Source of the DNA: Ruminococcus albus AD2013
GTDB lineage: Bacteria; Bacillota; Clostridia; Oscillospirales; Ruminococcaceae
Length of the DNA stretch: 64,000 bases
Direction of reading: 5' to 3'
NCBI RefSeq assembly: GCF_000526775.1
Contig: NZ_JAGS01000001.1
Span: 1,364,001 to 1,428,000 of the forward strand
Shown: positions 1 through 8,709 of the stretch, in pieces
How the letters are laid out: the number at the start of each line of letters is the position of its first letter
Numbering within the stretch: the stretch's first letter is position 1
Program-made: the position numbers and the translations under genes
The notes under the pieces: model-generated
What the model was told of the DNA's origin: nothing
Seen by the model: only the letters and a program-made list of their open reading frames with translations
The model's database searches: none

Positions 1-1593
1 AATTTCTCGGGAAAAGGTTTCTCCTATCTCGACCAGAAAGGTACTACTGTCAGCGTTGAAGTCAACGCACCCGAAAAAGGTCTTTATCAGCTGACTTTCT
101 GCTACTGTCAGCCGAGCGACAGAAACAGAAAAGTACAGTATCTCAACGTAAACGGTGTTAATCAGGGAGAACTGACTTTTCCGTACAACGAATCTTTCGG
201 AGAAGTTTCGGGCGGAATCGTTCTGCTGAACAAGGGAAAGAATACCATCGAGCTAGAAGGATACTGGGGCTATACTTATTTTGACTATTTAAAGGTAGAA
301 CCTGCTCCAGAACATATCGCAAACCTTTCACCGACAACCGAACTTTCAAATCCTAATGCTTCGGATTCCACAAAGCGTCTCTACAGCTATCTGCGTGACC
401 AGTATGGCAAACATATAATCGCAGGTCAGCAGGAGTACTGCGGTTCTCACAACTATAATTCATGGAACAGTCCCGATGTATTTATAAAGGACAACGAAGC
501 AGAATTTGAGTATATCCTCGACAAGACAGGTAAACAGCCAGCGATACGCGGTATCGATCTGCTTGCATACAGCACCTCCTCCACATGGAGAGATGATGCT
601 CCCGAGCGTGCTATCGAGTGGACAAACAAGTATCACGGCATCGTAACTATGACATGGCACTGGAACGTTCCCTGCGAAAAAGGCAGCAGCGATATTGCGT
701 TCTATGTTAAATCCGCAAGTGATAAATATACAACTTTCAGCATAACAAAAGCCCTTGAGGAAGGTACATGGGAAAATGAAGTTCTCATGGCTGATATAAA
801 GCTTATCGCAGGAGAACTTAAAAAGCTGAAAGATGCCGATGTTCCTGTTCTGTGGAGACCTCTCCACGAAGCCGAGGGTGCTTGGTTCTGGTGGGGTGCA
901 GAGGGTGCAGAACCCTGCAAGAAGCTCTACCGTCTGCTTTATGATCAGCTTACAAATGTATACGGTCTGGATAACCTTATCTGGATATGGACAGGTTCAA
1001 CTTCACCTGCTGCATCGGAATGGTATCCTGGTGATGATGTAGTTGATATCGTTGGCTGCGACAAGTACAACGCCAAAGACGGTCTGCCTAATCTCAGCGC
1101 TATCTCCGCAACATTCTACAGCCTTGTCCAGAGTACCGATGGTCAAAAGATGGTAACTATGTCTGAAAATGACTCTATACCTTCTATCGAAAATCTTGTG
1201 AATGAAAAGGCTCACTGGCTCTATTTCTGCCCCTGGTATATGAACTACCTTACAAGTGAACAAAACAATCCTGTAGATAATCTCATCGACGTTTATACAA
1301 GTGAATATTGTATAACTCTCGATGAGCTTCCCAATCTGAAAACTTATCCTATAGCAGAAAGCACGACTGCAAAGGCTAAAGCGCTTTACGGTGATGCAAA
1401 CTGTGACGGAGAAGTTGATATATCCGATGCTGTGCTTGTAAAGCAGTATCTTGCTGCTCCTAAAAAGTATACTATATCAGCACAGGGTCTGAAAAATGCC
1501 GATGTCAATAACAGCGATGATGGTCTGACCGAACTTGATGCCATTGATATACAGAAGTACACGGCAGGTATCATCAAATCATTCAACGTCTGA
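1..1593 (+). CDS. GH26 beta-mannanase with dockerin, 5' partial
   Basis: The reading frame is open from base 1, so the N-terminus lies outside the window. The 530-residue fragment has three parts. Residues 1-100 form a beta-rich carbohydrate-binding module that looks like CBM35 and ends in YFDYLKVEP. A GH26 catalytic domain follows at about 118-445. A type I dockerin lies at about 460-530, with one clear calcium loop (DANCDGEVDISD) and a second, less regular one. The catalytic residues are probably Glu290 in WRPLHEAEG (acid/base) and Glu389 in TMSENDS (nucleophile). GH26 enzymes mostly cleave beta-1,4-mannan. The dockerin implies docking on a cohesin, whose carrier is not in this window. The GH9 gene starts 119 bp downstream on the same strand with no terminator between, so co-transcription is likely. 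The GH26 and dockerin calls are firm; the CBM family is less certain. Confidence 0.88.
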   Translation, partial: NFSGKGFSYLDQKGTTVSVEVNAPEKGLYQLTFCYCQPSDRNRKVQYLNVNGVNQGELTFPYNESFGEVSGGIVLLNKGKNTIELEGYWGYTYFDYLKVEPAPEHIANLSPTTELSNPNASDSTKRLYSYLRDQYGKHIIAGQQEYCGSHNYNSWNSPDVFIKDNEAEFEYILDKTGKQPAIRGIDLLAYSTSSTWRDDAPERAIEWTNKYHGIVTMTWHWNVPCEKGSSDIAFYVKSASDKYTTFSITKALEEGTWENEVLMADIKLIAGELKKLKDADVPVLWRPLHEAEGAWFWWGAEGAEPCKKLYRLLYDQLTNVYGLDNLIWIWTGSTSPAASEWYPGDDVVDIVGCDKYNAKDGLPNLSAISATFYSLVQSTDGQKMVTMSENDSIPSIENLVNEKAHWLYFCPWYMNYLTSEQNNPVDNLIDVYTSEYCITLDELPNLKTYPIAESTTAKAKALYGDANCDGEVDISDAVLVKQYLAAPKKYTISAQGLKNADVNNSDDGLTELDAIDIQKYTAGIIKSFNV

Positions 1594-1712
1594 TAATCAA
1601 TAACAATATCTGCGAAGAAAGCCCCATACTTTTACCGTAAATCAGGAAAAGCTCTTCTTTTATGATAGTGCTGTTGATTCAGAATATAAAATCTTTTGAG
1701 GAGGAGAATATC

Positions 1713-4565
1713 ATGAAGTTAAGAAACAGGCTGCTGGCAGCAGCAGCAAGTGCGTCTCTCGTGCTGAGTCAGGCGGCATACTTTGCCCCTGCTGTTCATG
1801 CAGCTGATGAGCTCAAGGATGCACTTGCCAATTCTTCAAGCGTCAAGTACGACTTCGCAAGAGCATTGCAGTACTCTATGTACTTCTACGATGCAAATAT
1901 GTGCGGTGATGACGTTGAAGGAAACAACCGCTTTGAATGGAGAGGAAATTGTCATACCTATGATTCAAAAGTTCCGCTCCACCCAATCGAGGACTGGGAA
2001 GGTGTAAACCTGACCGAATCACAGATCAAGAAGTACAAGAGTCTTCTTGACCCCGACGGTGACGGCTATGTTGATGTAGCAGGCGGTTACCACGATGCAG
2101 GTGACCACGTTAAATTCGGTATGCCCGAGAACTATGCCGCTTCAACAGTTGGCTGGGGTTATTACGAATTCCGTGATTCTTACATCAAGATCGGTGAACA
2201 GGATCACATCGAGACCATACTTCGTCATTTCAACGACTACCTTATGAAGTGTACTTTCCTTGACAAGAACGGTGATGTCGTTCTTCACTGCTATCAGGTA
2301 GGTGATGGTGATCTGGATCACAGTTTCTGGAATTCACCCGAGATGGACGAAATGGCAAGATCTGCATTCTTCCTGACACCCGAGAAGCCTCAGACTGACT
2401 ATGCAGCATCTGCTGCAGCTTCGCTGGCTATCAACTATCTGAACTTCAAGGACACTGACAAGACCTATGCTCAGAAGAGCCTTAAATACGCAAAGGCACT
2501 CTTCAAGTTCGCTATGGATAATCCTAAGGATCTTTCCGATAACGGCGACGGTCCTAAGGGCTATTACAGATCCGGCAAATGGGAAGACGATTACTGCTGG
2601 GCTGCTGCTTGGCTATACAAGATAACCGGCGATCATATGTATCTCGAAGAGATCTACCCCAACTATGACTTCTATGCAGCACCCTGCTATGTACACTGCT
2701 GGAACGACGTATGGGGCGGAGTACAGTGCGTACTCGGTGAGATATGCAGAGATACTCCTTACACCAAGGGCGAATACGTTTATCCCGATTTCATTGAGGA
2801 ATTCAAAAAAGCTGCAAACAAGAGCCCCTATGAGCAGATGAACTGCTGGGAGTCTGTTGAGAAGGCTATAAATAATTATATGACAGGCGGCGTAGGTAAA
2901 GTAACACCTCAGGGTTACTGGTGGCTGGATACATGGGGCAGTGCACGTTACAACACTGCTGCACAGCTGGAAGCACTGGTATACACCAAGTACAACGGTG
3001 ATAAGCCCAATAAGTACAGTGACTGGGCTAAGAGCCAGATGGAATACATCATGGGCAACAATGATATCACCTATCTTGAGCGTATCGAGGAAAACAATGC
3101 AGCTGAGAAGAACGGTGAGCCTAAGCCATGGAGCGATGACGAACTTCACGGAAGCAGAAGCTTCATCGTAGGCTTCAACGAGAATTCTGTACAGTATCCT
3201 CACCACAGAGCAAGTTCAGGTCTTACCAAGTGTGAAGATCCCGATCCCCAGAGATATGTACTCTTTGGCGCACTTGCAGGTGGTCCCGACAATCAGGATC
3301 GTCACAATGATATAACCAAAGACTGGATCTACAACGAAGTTACTATCGACTACAACGCAGCTTTCGTAGGCGCAAGCGCAGGTCTTTACAAGTACTACGG
3401 TACTTCTCAGATGGCTCCTACCAAGAACTTCCCTCCCAAGCCTACATTCTCGGGCTCCAACGGCGGTTCGACCAGCAATGAGTGTTGGGTAACAGCCTGC
3501 GGTATCGATGATCTCCATTCTGACGGCGCAGGCGTTACCAAGGTTTCCCTTTATGTAATGACTGCTTCCACCAAGAAGGTTGAAGATCTTACAGTACGTT
3601 ACTACTTCAGCACAAAGGGTATGAAAGACCCCAACAATATCAAGGTTTCCGAGCTTTACGATCAGGCTGCTGTAGAAGCCGCTCCCGCTAACGGTACAAT
3701 CAGCGGTCCTTACAAGTACGACAAGATGAACGATATGTACTATGCCGAGATCAAGTGGGACGATTACAACATCGCAAACTCAGGCAAGAAGTATCAGTTC
3801 ACTGTTGGTCTTTACTACGGTGACAATTGGGATCCTACCGATGACCCAAGCTACAAGGATCTCAAGATCTATGAGGTAGATGATGCATTCTTCGCAACAG
3901 GTACAGAAGTCAAGACAGAGAATATCTGCGTATACAGCGGAGATAAGCTTGTTGGCGGTATTGAGCCTGACGGTTCAAAGCCTGAATTTGACGAGCCTGA
4001 AGAAACTACCGAACCTACCGTTACCTGCAAATCCACCACTACTTCTACTGCTTCCATCAGCTGGAACAGTGTTGACGGTGTTTCCAAGTACGGCGTATTC
4101 GGTTACACCAACGGCAAGTGGTCCAAGCTTGCTGAAACAGCAAGTACTTCCTACAACTTCAGCGGTCTGAAGGCAGGCACAAGCTACAAGGTAGCTGTTC
4201 TTGCAAATAAGAACGGAAGCTACAGCGGAGATTTCTCAAAGGCTATAACCTTTAAAACAAAGACAGAGAGCAGTTCTACAAATGATCCTGTGATCAATGT
4301 TAAAGTAGAATACAGCGAACAGTATCACCAGATAAGATTCAGCTGGTCACCTGTAAAGGGCGCTACTAACTACGGCATAGCTGTATATCTTGCTGGTAAG
4401 TGGAGAGTTCAGACATCCAAGATACCTGCATCTACTCTCAGCTACATCACTCCCAAGAACCTGACACCCGGCATGACCTATAGGGTCGCAATCGCAGCTA
4501 AGGTCAACGGCGAATGGACACCTAATAATCCTGTTAAGAACTATATAAAAGTTACTGTAAGGTAA
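1713..4565 (+). CDS. GH9 endoglucanase: GH9-CBM3c-FnIII-CBM37
   Basis: The start at 1713 is chosen because GAGGAG lies just upstream and a signal peptide follows at once (residues 1-32, ending APAVHA). An in-frame start at 1662 would add a non-signal extension. The 950-residue product has a GH9 domain at about 45-580. It shows the paired aspartates of HDAGDHVKF (Asp128, Asp131), the PHHR active-site motif, and catalytic acid Glu542 in NEVTIDYNAAF. A CBM3c-like module follows (about 600-750, with GLYYGDNWDPT), as in processive theme-B GH9 endoglucanases. Next come a fibronectin III-like domain (about 775-855) and a CBM37 module (about 865-950) that closely matches the tail of the GH30 enzyme at 44047-46227. 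CBM37 has been linked to cell-surface attachment in R. albus. The enzyme is secreted and cuts cellulose. Confidence 0.93.
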   Translation: MKLRNRLLAAAASASLVLSQAAYFAPAVHAADELKDALANSSSVKYDFARALQYSMYFYDANMCGDDVEGNNRFEWRGNCHTYDSKVPLHPIEDWEGVNLTESQIKKYKSLLDPDGDGYVDVAGGYHDAGDHVKFGMPENYAASTVGWGYYEFRDSYIKIGEQDHIETILRHFNDYLMKCTFLDKNGDVVLHCYQVGDGDLDHSFWNSPEMDEMARSAFFLTPEKPQTDYAASAAASLAINYLNFKDTDKTYAQKSLKYAKALFKFAMDNPKDLSDNGDGPKGYYRSGKWEDDYCWAAAWLYKITGDHMYLEEIYPNYDFYAAPCYVHCWNDVWGGVQCVLGEICRDTPYTKGEYVYPDFIEEFKKAANKSPYEQMNCWESVEKAINNYMTGGVGKVTPQGYWWLDTWGSARYNTAAQLEALVYTKYNGDKPNKYSDWAKSQMEYIMGNNDITYLERIEENNAAEKNGEPKPWSDDELHGSRSFIVGFNENSVQYPHHRASSGLTKCEDPDPQRYVLFGALAGGPDNQDRHNDITKDWIYNEVTIDYNAAFVGASAGLYKYYGTSQMAPTKNFPPKPTFSGSNGGSTSNECWVTACGIDDLHSDGAGVTKVSLYVMTASTKKVEDLTVRYYFSTKGMKDPNNIKVSELYDQAAVEAAPANGTISGPYKYDKMNDMYYAEIKWDDYNIANSGKKYQFTVGLYYGDNWDPTDDPSYKDLKIYEVDDAFFATGTEVKTENICVYSGDKLVGGIEPDGSKPEFDEPEETTEPTVTCKSTTTSTASISWNSVDGVSKYGVFGYTNGKWSKLAETASTSYNFSGLKAGTSYKVAVLANKNGSYSGDFSKAITFKTKTESSSTNDPVINVKVEYSEQYHQIRFSWSPVKGATNYGIAVYLAGKWRVQTSKIPASTLSYITPKNLTPGMTYRVAIAAKVNGEWTPNNPVKNYIKVTVR

Positions 4566-4578
4566 TAGAATGATCTTT

Positions 4579-4610
4579 AACGGCAGTTTCTTCGGAAACT
4601 GCCGTTTTTT
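4579..4610 (+). terminator. Intrinsic terminator of the GH9 gene
   Basis: A 12-bp stem (AACGGCAGTTTC/GAAACTGCCGTT) with a TTCG loop is followed by a T run, 14 bp after the GH9 stop codon. Confidence 0.92.
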
Positions 4611-4660
4611 GCTGCACTAAAATTAATAACCGAAATACGAAATAATTCGAGATATAATAA

Positions 4661-4697
4661 CGAGCCTATCCGATAAAAACAGACAGGCTCGTTTTCC
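4661..4697 (+). terminator. Second hairpin downstream of GH9, possible backup terminator
   Basis: CGAGCCTATC pairs with GACAGGCTCG (one G-T wobble) around an 11-nt loop and is followed by TTTTCC. It could be a backup terminator for the GH26-GH9 unit. Confidence 0.5.
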
Positions 4698-4737
4698 TTG
4701 TTTATAGTAAAATCATTAAATTGCGCAATATACAGAC

Positions 4738-4771
4738 AAAAAAATATCCGCTCCAAACGGAACGGATATTA
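4738..4771 (-). terminator. Terminator of the ferredoxin gene
   Basis: On the minus strand AATATCCG pairs with CGGATATT and is followed by a T run, 12 bp after the ferredoxin stop. Confidence 0.8.
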
Positions 4772-4783
4772 TTTTTGCAATAA

Positions 4784-4954
4784 TTACTCAGCCTGAGGAG
4801 CACCAACAGGGCAAGTACCTGCACAAGCGCCGCAATCCAGACAAGCAGATGCGTCAATAGCATACTTGCCATCAGCCTCGGAAATAGCGCCAACAGGACA
4901 TTCAGCAGCGCAAGCGCCGCAACCGATGCAATCTTCACTGATCTTATAAGCCAT
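4784..4954 (-). CDS. 2[4Fe-4S] ferredoxin, 56 aa
   Basis: This is a clostridial-type ferredoxin. Two CxxCxxCxxxCP motifs (CIGCGACAAECP and CLDCGACAGTCP) each hold four cysteines and ligate two [4Fe-4S] clusters. The start at 4954 is set by AAGGAGGT eight bases upstream; the longer frame to 5035 has no such site and adds an unrelated N-terminus. The 56-residue length is typical. It is a small soluble carrier of low-potential electrons in the cytoplasm, and a plausible partner of the ferredoxin-dependent IorAB encoded 4 kb away. It has its own promoter and terminator, so it is a single-gene unit. Confidence 0.95.
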   Translation of the reverse strand: MAYKISEDCIGCGACAAECPVGAISEADGKYAIDASACLDCGACAGTCPVGAPQAE

Positions 4955-5017
4955 AGTAATATACCTCCTTGAAATCCTTAACGGAGAAACAGCCTTCTTT
5001 TCCGTTCTCCATAATAT

Positions 5018-5045
5018 ATAATAGCACATTTTCACGAATAGTCAA
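5018..5045 (-). promoter_or_regulatory. Promoter of the ferredoxin gene
   Basis: Minus-strand TTGACT, a 16-bp spacer ending TGTGC, then TATTAT. It lies 64 bp upstream of the start codon. Confidence 0.65.
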
Positions 5046-5294
5046 GGGATTTTATGAAAATTTAATGAAATATTAATAAACGATTAGTTGCGGCTAACCA
5101 ATTCAATAGTTAGTCTGATATAATATCATTTTTATAATTGCATTACTGCCTGCGAAAGCTAAAAATACACAGTAAATACGTAATATTTGAGATAAATGAT
5201 GTGAATTGCAAATTCAATAAAACCTATATATCCCGTTGGTTTTCGAGCATATTAGGAAGATAAATGTTAGCTTCGATTAACATTTTATTCACAC
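5046..5294. other. AT-rich intergenic region, nothing recognised
   Basis: No open frame with a ribosome binding site, no tRNA and no repeat family was seen here. It lies between the ferredoxin promoter and the terminator of the decayed gene. Confidence 0.6.
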
Positions 5295-5328
5295 AAAAAG
5301 CAGGTGCTCCCTAATACGGAAGCACCTG
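5295..5328 (-). terminator. Terminator downstream of the decayed membrane-protein gene
   Basis: Minus-strand CAGGTGCT/AGCACCTG stem with a 12-nt loop, followed by CTTTTTG. It lies 13 bp after the remnant's last stop codon, where the terminator of an intact gene would sit. Confidence 0.75.
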
Positions 5329-5340
5329 TAAACTATATGC

Positions 5341-5570
5341 TTATCCTGAAAAAAACTCTAAAATGAACCACATAGGCAAACTCAGCACAAAGCTTAGAAT
5401 ATTTGCAACGATCGCATAGCGTGCGCCTCTTCCTTCTAGGTATCCTCATCGGGAGTATTTTTCACTGTAAGATCAATGCTGGGCTTGGGACCCATATCGG
5501 CGTATACAGGCATAGCTGTAACTGTGATCAAAACTAAAACGGTGATCAGCGCAAATATTCTTTTTTTCAA
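5341..5570 (-). pseudogene. Remnant of a small secreted/membrane protein gene
   Basis: A TTG start at 5570 with an AGAAAGGG site upstream opens a 44-codon frame. It encodes a signal peptide (MKKRIFALITVLVLITVTAM) and then DMGPKPSIDLTVKNTPD, stopping at 5436. In another frame, from about 5433 to a stop at 5341, the sequence reads GRGARYAIVANILSFVLSLP and ends WFILEFFSG, a convincing last transmembrane segment. From memory, proteins that begin with a signal peptide and ADMGPKPS are multi-pass membrane proteins of about 150-250 residues. The middle appears to be deleted, leaving two ends out of frame. A terminator follows. The short first frame could still make a secreted peptide. It was too short for ordinary ORF listing. 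Confidence 0.6.
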
Positions 5571-5594
5571 TTAAAATCAGACCCTTTCTTCACA

Positions 5595-6029
5595 TCAGAA
5601 CTTTGTAAGTTCGTCAGCGGCAAGAAGTCTGTAACCTGCATCGGTCAGCGCCTCGATAGCATTTTCGTTGCTGTCAACGCGGAGTATAAGGCAGGCTGTT
5701 ACCTCGGAGGGATTCAGAAAAGCGGAGTACATATACTCAACACTGATGTTAGCCTTGTAAAGGGTCTTCATGATAGAAGCCATTCCGCCCGGCTTGTCCT
5801 CAGCGGTAACTGCGATGACATTTGTTACCTTTACCAGGTAATCAGCCTCTTTCAGGCACTCGATAGCCTTGTCGGTATCATCAACGATAAGTCTGAGGAT
5901 ACCGAAATCACTGCTGTCAGCAGTAGTTATAGCTCGGATATTGATATTGCCGTCTTTGAGGGTATGTGTAACGTCCGACAGTCTGCCGGGCTTGTTTTCA
6001 ACAAATATAGATAACTGCTTTATAGTCAT
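5595..6029 (-). CDS. Tandem ACT domain protein, 144 aa
   Basis: Two ACT domains span about residues 3-68 and 70-140; the first opens with KQLSIFVENKPGRLSDVTHTL. ACT domains bind amino acids. Tandem-ACT proteins of this size are commonly encoded next to phenylacetate-CoA ligase and indolepyruvate oxidoreductase genes, as here, and probably sense aromatic amino acids or related ligands. It has no enzyme domain, so any effect would be through a partner protein. It is the last gene of the minus-strand operon that begins at iorA, 250 bp after the preceding gene. The gap could hold a separate promoter. Confidence 0.88.
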   Translation of the reverse strand: MTIKQLSIFVENKPGRLSDVTHTLKDGNINIRAITTADSSDFGILRLIVDDTDKAIECLKEADYLVKVTNVIAVTAEDKPGGMASIMKTLYKANISVEYMYSAFLNPSEVTACLILRVDSNENAIEALTDAGYRLLAADELTKF

Positions 6030-6279
6030 TGTTCTAACCTTCTTTCTTGTTTATCGTTTTTTTTGATAGTCTTTATTATGCTGCTCCGTTCTTTTAATAG
6101 TAAACAGCAACGCCGTGAAATCACATCATTGTTGTTCTCTCCGTAATAGTTTTGTATCAGTTCTGCGGCTACCTGCCGCTCACATAATATATACGTTTCG
6201 GAGATTGATTTTTTTGATGTGATTATCAACAAATATACGGAGCGTTAGATGTGATGATTGCACAAGATCTGCAAGCTGT

Positions 6280-6639
6280 TTATCGATTATTTAGATCGTC
6301 TTTTTCAAGCTTCTCCATCTCTTTTAACATCCTGCGGTTATCAGCTTTTCTCTTAGTTACCATTTCAACTGTAGATGCTGTAAGACCTATAAAAGTGCCT
6401 AAAAATATCACAACTAAAGCAGGAAAATTTACAGGATCATAGTCAGTGATCCTATAATTGGTCGCAGAGTAAAGATCAGTGTTTCCCAAAATTGCGGAAT
6501 TGACCACCCAACAGACCATGGATATAATCACAGCAAGGAAAGCGGATACTCTGATGCCTTTCGCGCCATTTCCAAGAATATCTTTGCGCATCAGAAAGAA
6601 CAGTATCGCATACACTGCCGCCCCTATACCTAAGATCAT
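6280..6639 (-). CDS. Small membrane protein of unknown function, 119 aa
   Basis: I do not recognise a family. An AAGGAG site six bases before the start supports expression. The protein has three hydrophobic segments (about residues 1-17, 28-50 and 72-92) and then a charged, helical C-terminal tail (KRKADNRRMLKEMEKLEK) that should lie in the cytoplasm. It begins 25 bp after the DUF1877 gene on the same strand, so it is probably co-transcribed with the ior/paaK genes. Nothing in it suggests an enzyme. Confidence 0.72.
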   Translation of the reverse strand: MILGIGAAVYAILFFLMRKDILGNGAKGIRVSAFLAVIISMVCWVVNSAILGNTDLYSATNYRITDYDPVNFPALVVIFLGTFIGLTASTVEMVTKRKADNRRMLKEMEKLEKDDLNNR

Positions 6640-6664
6640 TCAATCGTCTCCTTAATATCTCTTT

Positions 6665-7168
6665 CTATTGGTCGGCTGTAAAAAGCACCCACAGACCATG
6701 TTCTGCCGCATATCTCCAAAAACTAAGACTATCCTGCAGATATTCCAGCGTATACTCGTAGTCTTCTTCGCCCTTGTCTTCGTACTCATCGGCAGGGATA
6801 GCAAAGTATCTGCGCCTGATCTCACTGTCTTCAAGACCCTGCAAAGCTTCATATACTTTTCTGACTTCATCGGGAGTTTTAGCTGTAATGATGTAGTCAT
6901 CGTGATCTTCATCGAAATAAAGTACCTCACCGCCAAGCACAGCCTTTGCAAGAGGTTCTTCGCCGCCAAAGGAAAGCGTTCCGTCTGTCAGCAAGCGGTG
7001 CATAGCATCCCAGGACTTGTCGAGTTCATAAGTACGCTCTGGATATTCCTCGAAATACTCCTCCTCCAGTTCCTCGGATATATATTCGGGGCGTTCTTCC
7101 AATAGCATATCTCCGAGTTTTCTGACAACATCTTCGGGGACTGCAAAAAGCACACCCAGACAACTCAT
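6665..7168 (-). CDS. DUF1877 (YfbM-like) protein, 167 aa
   Basis: The pattern ELDKSWDAMHRLLT followed by LAKAVLGGEVL and a C-terminal WRYAAEHGLWVLF fits DUF1877, a family of small cytoplasmic proteins of unknown function related to E. coli YfbM. Its ATG overlaps the paaK stop codon by four bases (ATGA), so translation is coupled to paaK. It is strongly acidic. No catalytic motif was seen. Confidence 0.82.
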   Translation of the reverse strand: MSCLGVLFAVPEDVVRKLGDMLLEERPEYISEELEEEYFEEYPERTYELDKSWDAMHRLLTDGTLSFGGEEPLAKAVLGGEVLYFDEDHDDYIITAKTPDEVRKVYEALQGLEDSEIRRRYFAIPADEYEDKGEEDYEYTLEYLQDSLSFWRYAAEHGLWVLFTADQ

Positions 7169-8478
7169 ACCAGTTTCCTCTTGTCGATAACTCTGACAGC
7201 CTTACCCTCTGAACGTGGGATGCTCTTAGGCTCAACAAGGCTTATCTTAGCCTTTATGCCGAGTATCTGTACGATATCAGCGCTGAGCTTCTTTTCAAGT
7301 TCAGATACGGACTTGATGGTATCACCGATCATATCGTCTGTCAGTTCTACCTTGATCTCAAAGGTATCTGCATTACCTATTCTGTCAACTACGATCTGAT
7401 AGTTGGGCTGAGCCTTGAAGTCCTTCAGCAGAACGGTCTCGATCTGGGACGGGAATACGTTTACGCCCTTGATTATCAGCATATCATCGCTTCTGCCCAT
7501 GGGCTTGCACATCTTGATGAGTGTTCTGCCGCAGGAACATTTTTTGCGGTTGAGAATGCAGATGTCTCTTGTGCGGTATCTCAGCAGAGGGAAAGCTTCC
7601 TTGGTGATGCTTGTGAACACCAGCTCGCCCTTTTCACCCTCGGGAAGTACCTCACCGGTATCGGGATCGATTATTTCAGCGATGAAGTGGTCTTCGTTTA
7701 TGTGCATACCTGTCTGTTCTTCACATTCAAAAGCCACACCGGGACCGGAAGTCTCAGTAAGACCATAGATATCATATGCCTTTATACCGAGGCTCTCTTC
7801 GATCTGCTTGCGCATCTCCTCTGTCCAGGGCTCTGCACCAAAGATACCTGCCTTGAGCTTGATATCATCGGGAGTAAGACCCATTTCCTGCAAAGTCTCG
7901 CCAATGTATGCCGCATAGGAAGGTGTACAGCAGAGAATAGTAGAACCAAGATCCTGCATGAACTGTATCTGTCTCTCGGTATTGCCCGAAGAAACAGGCA
8001 GTGTCAGACATCCGACCTTATGAGATCCGCCGTGAAGTCCCAGACCACCTGTGAACAGACCATAGCCGTAAGCAACATGGACAACATCATCCTTAGTGCC
8101 GCCTGCTGCTGTGATAGCACGTGCTACACAGTTTTCCCAGATATCAACATCGTTCTGGGTATAGAAAGCAATCGCTCTCTTGCCTGTTGTACCGCTTGTT
8201 GCGTGTATACGAACACACTCAGATTTGGGTACTGCCAGCAGACCGTCTGGATAATTATCCCTCAGGTCAGCCTTAGATATGAATGGCAGCTTGTGCAGGT
8301 CATCGATGCTCTTAATATCATCGGGAGTAACTCCCTTCTTCTCCATCAGGTCACGATAGTAAGGAACATGATCCCATACGTGTCTTACCTGCTTGACAAG
8401 TCTCTCGCTCTGGAGAGCCTTCATTTTATCGAGTTCCATAGTCTCGATATCCTTGTTCCAATAGATCTTCTCAGCCAT
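7165..8478 (-). CDS. paaK: Phenylacetate-CoA ligase family enzyme
   Basis: This is an ANL-superfamily acyl-CoA ligase of the PaaK type (437 residues). It activates an arylacetate with ATP to the acyl-AMP and then forms the CoA thioester. Diagnostic features are the ATP loop TSGTTGKR and the segments YDIYGLTETSGPG and YRTRDI. Cysteines in CSCGRTLIKMCKP, common in anaerobic PaaK proteins, may bind a metal. The start at 8478 has GAAGGAG nine bases upstream; the longer frame to 8550 adds 24 residues without a good site. Next to iorAB it may either supply arylacetyl-CoA for reductive carboxylation to aryl pyruvates or salvage CoA esters made by the oxidoreductase. Direction and substrate (phenylacetate or indoleacetate) are inferred. 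Confidence 0.92.
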   Translation of the reverse strand: MAEKIYWNKDIETMELDKMKALQSERLVKQVRHVWDHVPYYRDLMEKKGVTPDDIKSIDDLHKLPFISKADLRDNYPDGLLAVPKSECVRIHATSGTTGKRAIAFYTQNDVDIWENCVARAITAAGGTKDDVVHVAYGYGLFTGGLGLHGGSHKVGCLTLPVSSGNTERQIQFMQDLGSTILCCTPSYAAYIGETLQEMGLTPDDIKLKAGIFGAEPWTEEMRKQIEESLGIKAYDIYGLTETSGPGVAFECEEQTGMHINEDHFIAEIIDPDTGEVLPEGEKGELVFTSITKEAFPLLRYRTRDICILNRKKCSCGRTLIKMCKPMGRSDDMLIIKGVNVFPSQIETVLLKDFKAQPNYQIVVDRIGNADTFEIKVELTDDMIGDTIKSVSELEKKLSADIVQILGIKAKISLVEPKSIPRSEGKAVRVIDKRKLV

Positions 8479-8709
8479 TGGTTTCAACTCCTTCTGGTAA
8501 GATATGTATGAACGTTCCATGCCATACCATAAATTACCGATTATTTCCATTTGAAATTTGATATTTTAAACCGCTAAATCGCTTTGGTTTTTAGTAAACG
8601 ACATAATCTCTCTTTATCCGAACAAATGCCGAATTTTCCGAAACTTATGCCGTTTACCTGAGCAGTCAAAGCTTTACGAAAAATGACTGCAATTATCCGA
8701 TAATATTAT

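Noticed and set aside
2613..3206. A 197-codon minus-strand frame inside the GH9 gene
   Set aside because: It is antisense to the GH9 catalytic domain; the hydrophobic translation is an artefact of the opposite frame.
6026..6232. A 68-codon frame between the ACT gene and the small membrane protein
   Set aside because: It has no ribosome binding site, low-complexity content and overlaps the ACT start. It is probably non-coding leader.
7687..8511. A 274-codon plus-strand frame
   Set aside because: It is antisense to paaK, has no ribosome binding site, and its protein resembles no family.
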